From Sphingopyxis terrae subsp. terrae NBRC 15098 (GTDB taxonomy: Bacteria; Pseudomonadota; Alphaproteobacteria; Sphingomonadales; Sphingomonadaceae), in the NCBI RefSeq assembly GCF_001598815.1, contig NZ_BCZQ01000014.1, positions 62,001 through 126,000 on the forward strand: a stretch of 64,000 nucleotides of DNA, given 5' to 3'. Shown piece after piece: positions 61,732 through 64,000 of the stretch. The translations under genes were made by a program, and so were the position numbers. The notes under the pieces are model-generated. The model did no database searches. It saw nothing but the letters and a program-made list of their open reading frames with translations, and was not told the origin of the DNA. Numbering within the stretch: position 1 is the first letter of the stretch; each line of letters begins with the position of its first letter.

Positions 61732-62933
61732 CCGTGACATTTGGCATTGACCGCCTGCTCGCCGATCCGGCGCTTCGCAAACCGCTCGAGGGGCGCCGCG
61801 TCGCGCTGCTCGCGCATCCCGCGTCGGTGACGGCCGACCTGACGCACAGCATCGACGCGCTGGTCGCGGCGGGGGTGAATGTGACCGCGGTGTTCGGGCC
61901 GCAGCATGGCGTGCGCGGTGACCTGCAGGACAATATGATGGAGTCGCCCGACTTCACCGACCCGACCTATGGCATGCCGGTGTTCAGCCTCTACGGCGAA
62001 GTGCGGCGTCCGACAGGACAATCGATGCACACGTTCGACGTGATGCTCGTCGATCTTCAGGATCTGGGTTGCCGCATCTACACCTATGTCACCACCTTGC
62101 TCTACATCCTCGAGGCCGCGGCGGCGCACGGCAAGGCGGTGTGGGTGCTCGATCGGCCCAATCCCGCGGGGCGCCCGGTCGAAGGCACGCTGCTGCGCGC
62201 CGGGTGGGAAAGCTTCGTCGGTGCGGGGCCGATGGCGATGCGCCACGGGTTGACGCTGGGCGAAATGGGGCGCTGGTTCCTTCGCCACTTCGGCCTCGAC
62301 GTCGATTATCGCGTCATCGCGATGGAGGGGTGGCGGCCCGATGGTCCGGGCTTCGGCTGGCCCACCGACCGCGCGTGGATCAACCCCAGTCCCAATGCGC
62401 CGAACGTCAATATGGCGCGCGCCTATGCCGGGACGGTGATGGTCGAGGGCGCGACGCTCAGCGAGGGGCGGGGGACGACGCGCCCGCTCGAACTCTTCGG
62501 CGCGCCCGACATCGATGCGCGGGCGGTGATCGCCGAGATGCACCGGCTCGCCCCCGAATGGCTGACGGGCTGCAAACTGCGCGACATCTGGTTCGAGCCG
62601 ACCTTTCACAAGCATAAGGGACAGCTTAACAGCGGCATCCATATCCACGCCGACGGCCCCTGGTACGACCATGCGGCCTTCCGCCCGTGGCGCGTGCAGG
62701 CGCTGGGCTTCAAGGCGATCCGCGCGCTCTATCCCGATTATCCGATCTGGCGCGGCAAGGATTTCAAATATGAATATACCGACGATGTGCTCGCGATCGA
62801 CGTGATCAACGGCGGGCCGGACTTGCGCCTGTGGGTCGATGATGCGGCGGCAGCGCCGGGCGACCTCGACGCGCTGGCGCTGCCCGCCGAGGCGGCGTGG
62901 CGTGACGAGACTGCGGATTTGCTGATTTACTAA
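61728..62933 (+). CDS. DUF1343 / NamZ-type exo-beta-N-acetylmuramidase
   Basis: This 401-residue protein belongs to the DUF1343 family, which includes the NamZ exo-beta-N-acetylmuramidase. Visible motifs are FGPQHGVRGDLQDNM, DLQDLGCRIYTY, DRPNPAGRPVEGT and GTTRPLELFGAPD. It would remove terminal MurNAc from peptidoglycan fragments. It lacks a signal peptide (MTVTFGIDRLLADPALRK), so it is probably cytoplasmic and used in cell wall recycling; this is inference. Its start overlaps the DOMON-like gene by ATGA and an M24 peptidase gene follows after 10 bp. Confidence 0.88.
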   Translation: MTVTFGIDRLLADPALRKPLEGRRVALLAHPASVTADLTHSIDALVAAGVNVTAVFGPQHGVRGDLQDNMMESPDFTDPTYGMPVFSLYGEVRRPTGQSMHTFDVMLVDLQDLGCRIYTYVTTLLYILEAAAAHGKAVWVLDRPNPAGRPVEGTLLRAGWESFVGAGPMAMRHGLTLGEMGRWFLRHFGLDVDYRVIAMEGWRPDGPGFGWPTDRAWINPSPNAPNVNMARAYAGTVMVEGATLSEGRGTTRPLELFGAPDIDARAVIAEMHRLAPEWLTGCKLRDIWFEPTFHKHKGQLNSGIHIHADGPWYDHAAFRPWRVQALGFKAIRALYPDYPIWRGKDFKYEYTDDVLAIDVINGGPDLRLWVDDAAAAPGDLDALALPAEAAWRDETADLLIY

Positions 62934-62943
62934 GGATAAGGGG

Positions 62944-64000
62944 ATGGCGATGCAGCGGCGGCAATTTCTGGGTACGGCGGCGCTGACCGGATTGGCGGCG
63001 AGCCTGCCAGCATCGGTTCTTGCCGCCGACACGGCGGGCCTGCCCAACCTCGCTGCCAAGGCCGTCCCGATCGGCGCCGACGAGCGCAAGGCGCGGATTG
63101 CGAAGGCGGCGGCGCTGCTGCGCGCGAACGATATCGGCGCGCTGCTGATCGAGCCGGGGTCGAGCCTCATCTATTTCACCGGGGTCGAATGGTGGCGGAG
63201 CGAGCGGCTGACGGCCGCGGTGCTGACGCGCGAGGGCGAAGTGGCGATCGTCACGCCCTTCTTCGAGGAACCGTCGGTGCGCGAAAGCCTGGGCGTTCCG
63301 GCCGATGTGCTGACCTGGAACGAGGATGAAAATCCGCTCCGCTTCGTTTCCGACTGGCTGGCGAAGCGCGGGCTTGCCAAGGGCAGGATCGGCGTCGAGG
63401 AGACGGTGCGCTATTTCGCGGTCGACGGGCTGCAAAAGGCAATGCCGGAGGCGCGCGTCGTCAATGGTGCGCCGGTCGTGCGCGGTTGCCGGATGATCAA
63501 GTCGGCGGCCGAACTCGCGCTGATGCAGGTCGCGAGCGACATCACCATCGCCGCCTATCGCCACACCGCGCCGCGGATCGAGGCGGGAATGACCCCGGCC
63601 GACATCGGCGCGATCATGCGCGCCGCGACGCGTGCGCTGGGCGGCAACAGCGAATTCGAGCTGATCCTGCTCGGCGAAGCGAGCGCCTATCCGCACGGAT
63701 CGGGCAAGCCGCAGGCGGTGAAGGCGGGCGAGGTGGTGCTGATGGACTGCGGTGCGACCGTGCACGGCTATCAATCCGACATCTCGCGCAGCTTCGTCTA
63801 CGGCAAGGCGAGCCCGCGCCAGCGGCAGGTGTGGGACGAAATGCGCAAGGGGCAGGACGTCGCCTTCGCCGCGGCGCGGATCGGTGCGGCGGCGGGAACG
63901 GTCGACGATGCGGTGCGCACCTATTACCAGAAGCTCGGCTGGGGACCGGGCTATCGCCTGCCGGGCACGTCGCATCGCACGGGCCACGGGATCGGCCTCG
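62944..64000 (+). CDS. Tat-exported M24-family metallopeptidase (Xaa-Pro type), 3' end cut
   Basis: The frame opens at 62944 (the coding continues past the window end). The N-terminus (MAMQRRQFLGTAALTGLAA) carries a twin-arginine RRQFLG signal, so the protein is exported folded. It has a creatinase-type N-terminal domain (SSLIYFTGVEWWRSERL) and the M24 metal-ligand segments VVLMDCGATVHGYQSDISRSF, then HRTGHGIGL near the window end. It would cleave Xaa-Pro peptides in the periplasm, using Mn2+ or Co2+. It is the last gene of a run GIY-YIG, DOMON-like, DUF1343, M24, probably one operon. Confidence 0.9.
   Translation, partial: MAMQRRQFLGTAALTGLAASLPASVLAADTAGLPNLAAKAVPIGADERKARIAKAAALLRANDIGALLIEPGSSLIYFTGVEWWRSERLTAAVLTREGEVAIVTPFFEEPSVRESLGVPADVLTWNEDENPLRFVSDWLAKRGLAKGRIGVEETVRYFAVDGLQKAMPEARVVNGAPVVRGCRMIKSAAELALMQVASDITIAAYRHTAPRIEAGMTPADIGAIMRAATRALGGNSEFELILLGEASAYPHGSGKPQAVKAGEVVLMDCGATVHGYQSDISRSFVYGKASPRQRQVWDEMRKGQDVAFAAARIGAAAGTVDDAVRTYYQKLGWGPGYRLPGTSHRTGHGIGL

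Overview
The window is high-GC DNA (roughly two thirds G+C by eye) from an alphaproteobacterium, most likely a member of the Sphingomonadales close to Sphingopyxis. The genus is an inference. It rests on the mfd-sdhE-recG gene order, a DOMON-like protein beside a DUF1343 protein, abundant TonB-dependent receptors, and sphingomonad-type intergenic repeats. No insertion sequence, integrase, phage or CRISPR array was seen. One tRNA (Asn, GTT) is present.

Region 1 (1-12.1 kb) holds small-regulon genes. A tightly overlapping minus-strand operon (3077 to 1) encodes a membrane protein with a cold-shock-like N-terminus, two candidate lipoproteins and two exported proteins. Divergent from it is a 906-residue protein that joins an OmpR-type DNA-binding domain, a protein kinase domain, one membrane segment and a TPR-like region. 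Three direct repeats at 11-bp spacing precede it, and a matching pair precedes the next gene. Then come two alpha/beta-hydrolase/membrane protein genes, a DUF6326-DUF4386-LuxR-type HTH cluster, and an AraC-type regulator with a membrane-spanning N-terminus.

Region 2 (12.7-34.8 kb) is a catabolic island. It has two acyl-CoA ligases, a paired acyl-CoA dehydrogenase of the heteromeric type, an MFS transporter, a TonB-dependent receptor, a crotonase, a Baeyer-Villiger-type monooxygenase, two short-chain dehydrogenases, an SMP-30 lactonase, an alpha/beta hydrolase, SnoaL-like and DUF3237 proteins, and two IclR regulators with palindromic candidate operators. It ends with a complete hydratase / acylating aldehyde dehydrogenase / aldolase operon, the lower meta-cleavage pathway, but no ring-cleavage dioxygenase is in view. 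A plausible scheme is import, alcohol to ketone (SDR), ketone to lactone (BVMO), lactone opening, CoA activation, beta-oxidation-like steps, and pyruvate plus acyl-CoA at the end. Inside the island a deletion has joined the 5' end of an Old-Yellow-Enzyme-type gene tail-to-tail to the 5' end of a TonB receptor gene.

Region 3 (34.8-48.9 kb) is one giant gene for a 4544-residue autotransporter. The passenger is built of beta-strand repeats, including four large FWDG-type modules, a run of 48-residue repeats and three cysteine pairs. It ends in a canonical beta-barrel. An AT-rich palindrome and a small coupled upstream ORF precede it.

Region 4 (49.2-64 kb) is ordinary core genome: tRNA-Asn, NAD kinase, MoaA, an EAL-domain protein, Mfd, SdhE, RecG, a PilZ protein, TyrRS, a GIY-YIG protein whose tail is encoded by an intergenic repeat, a DOMON-like protein, a NamZ/DUF1343 protein, and a Tat-exported M24 peptidase cut by the window end.
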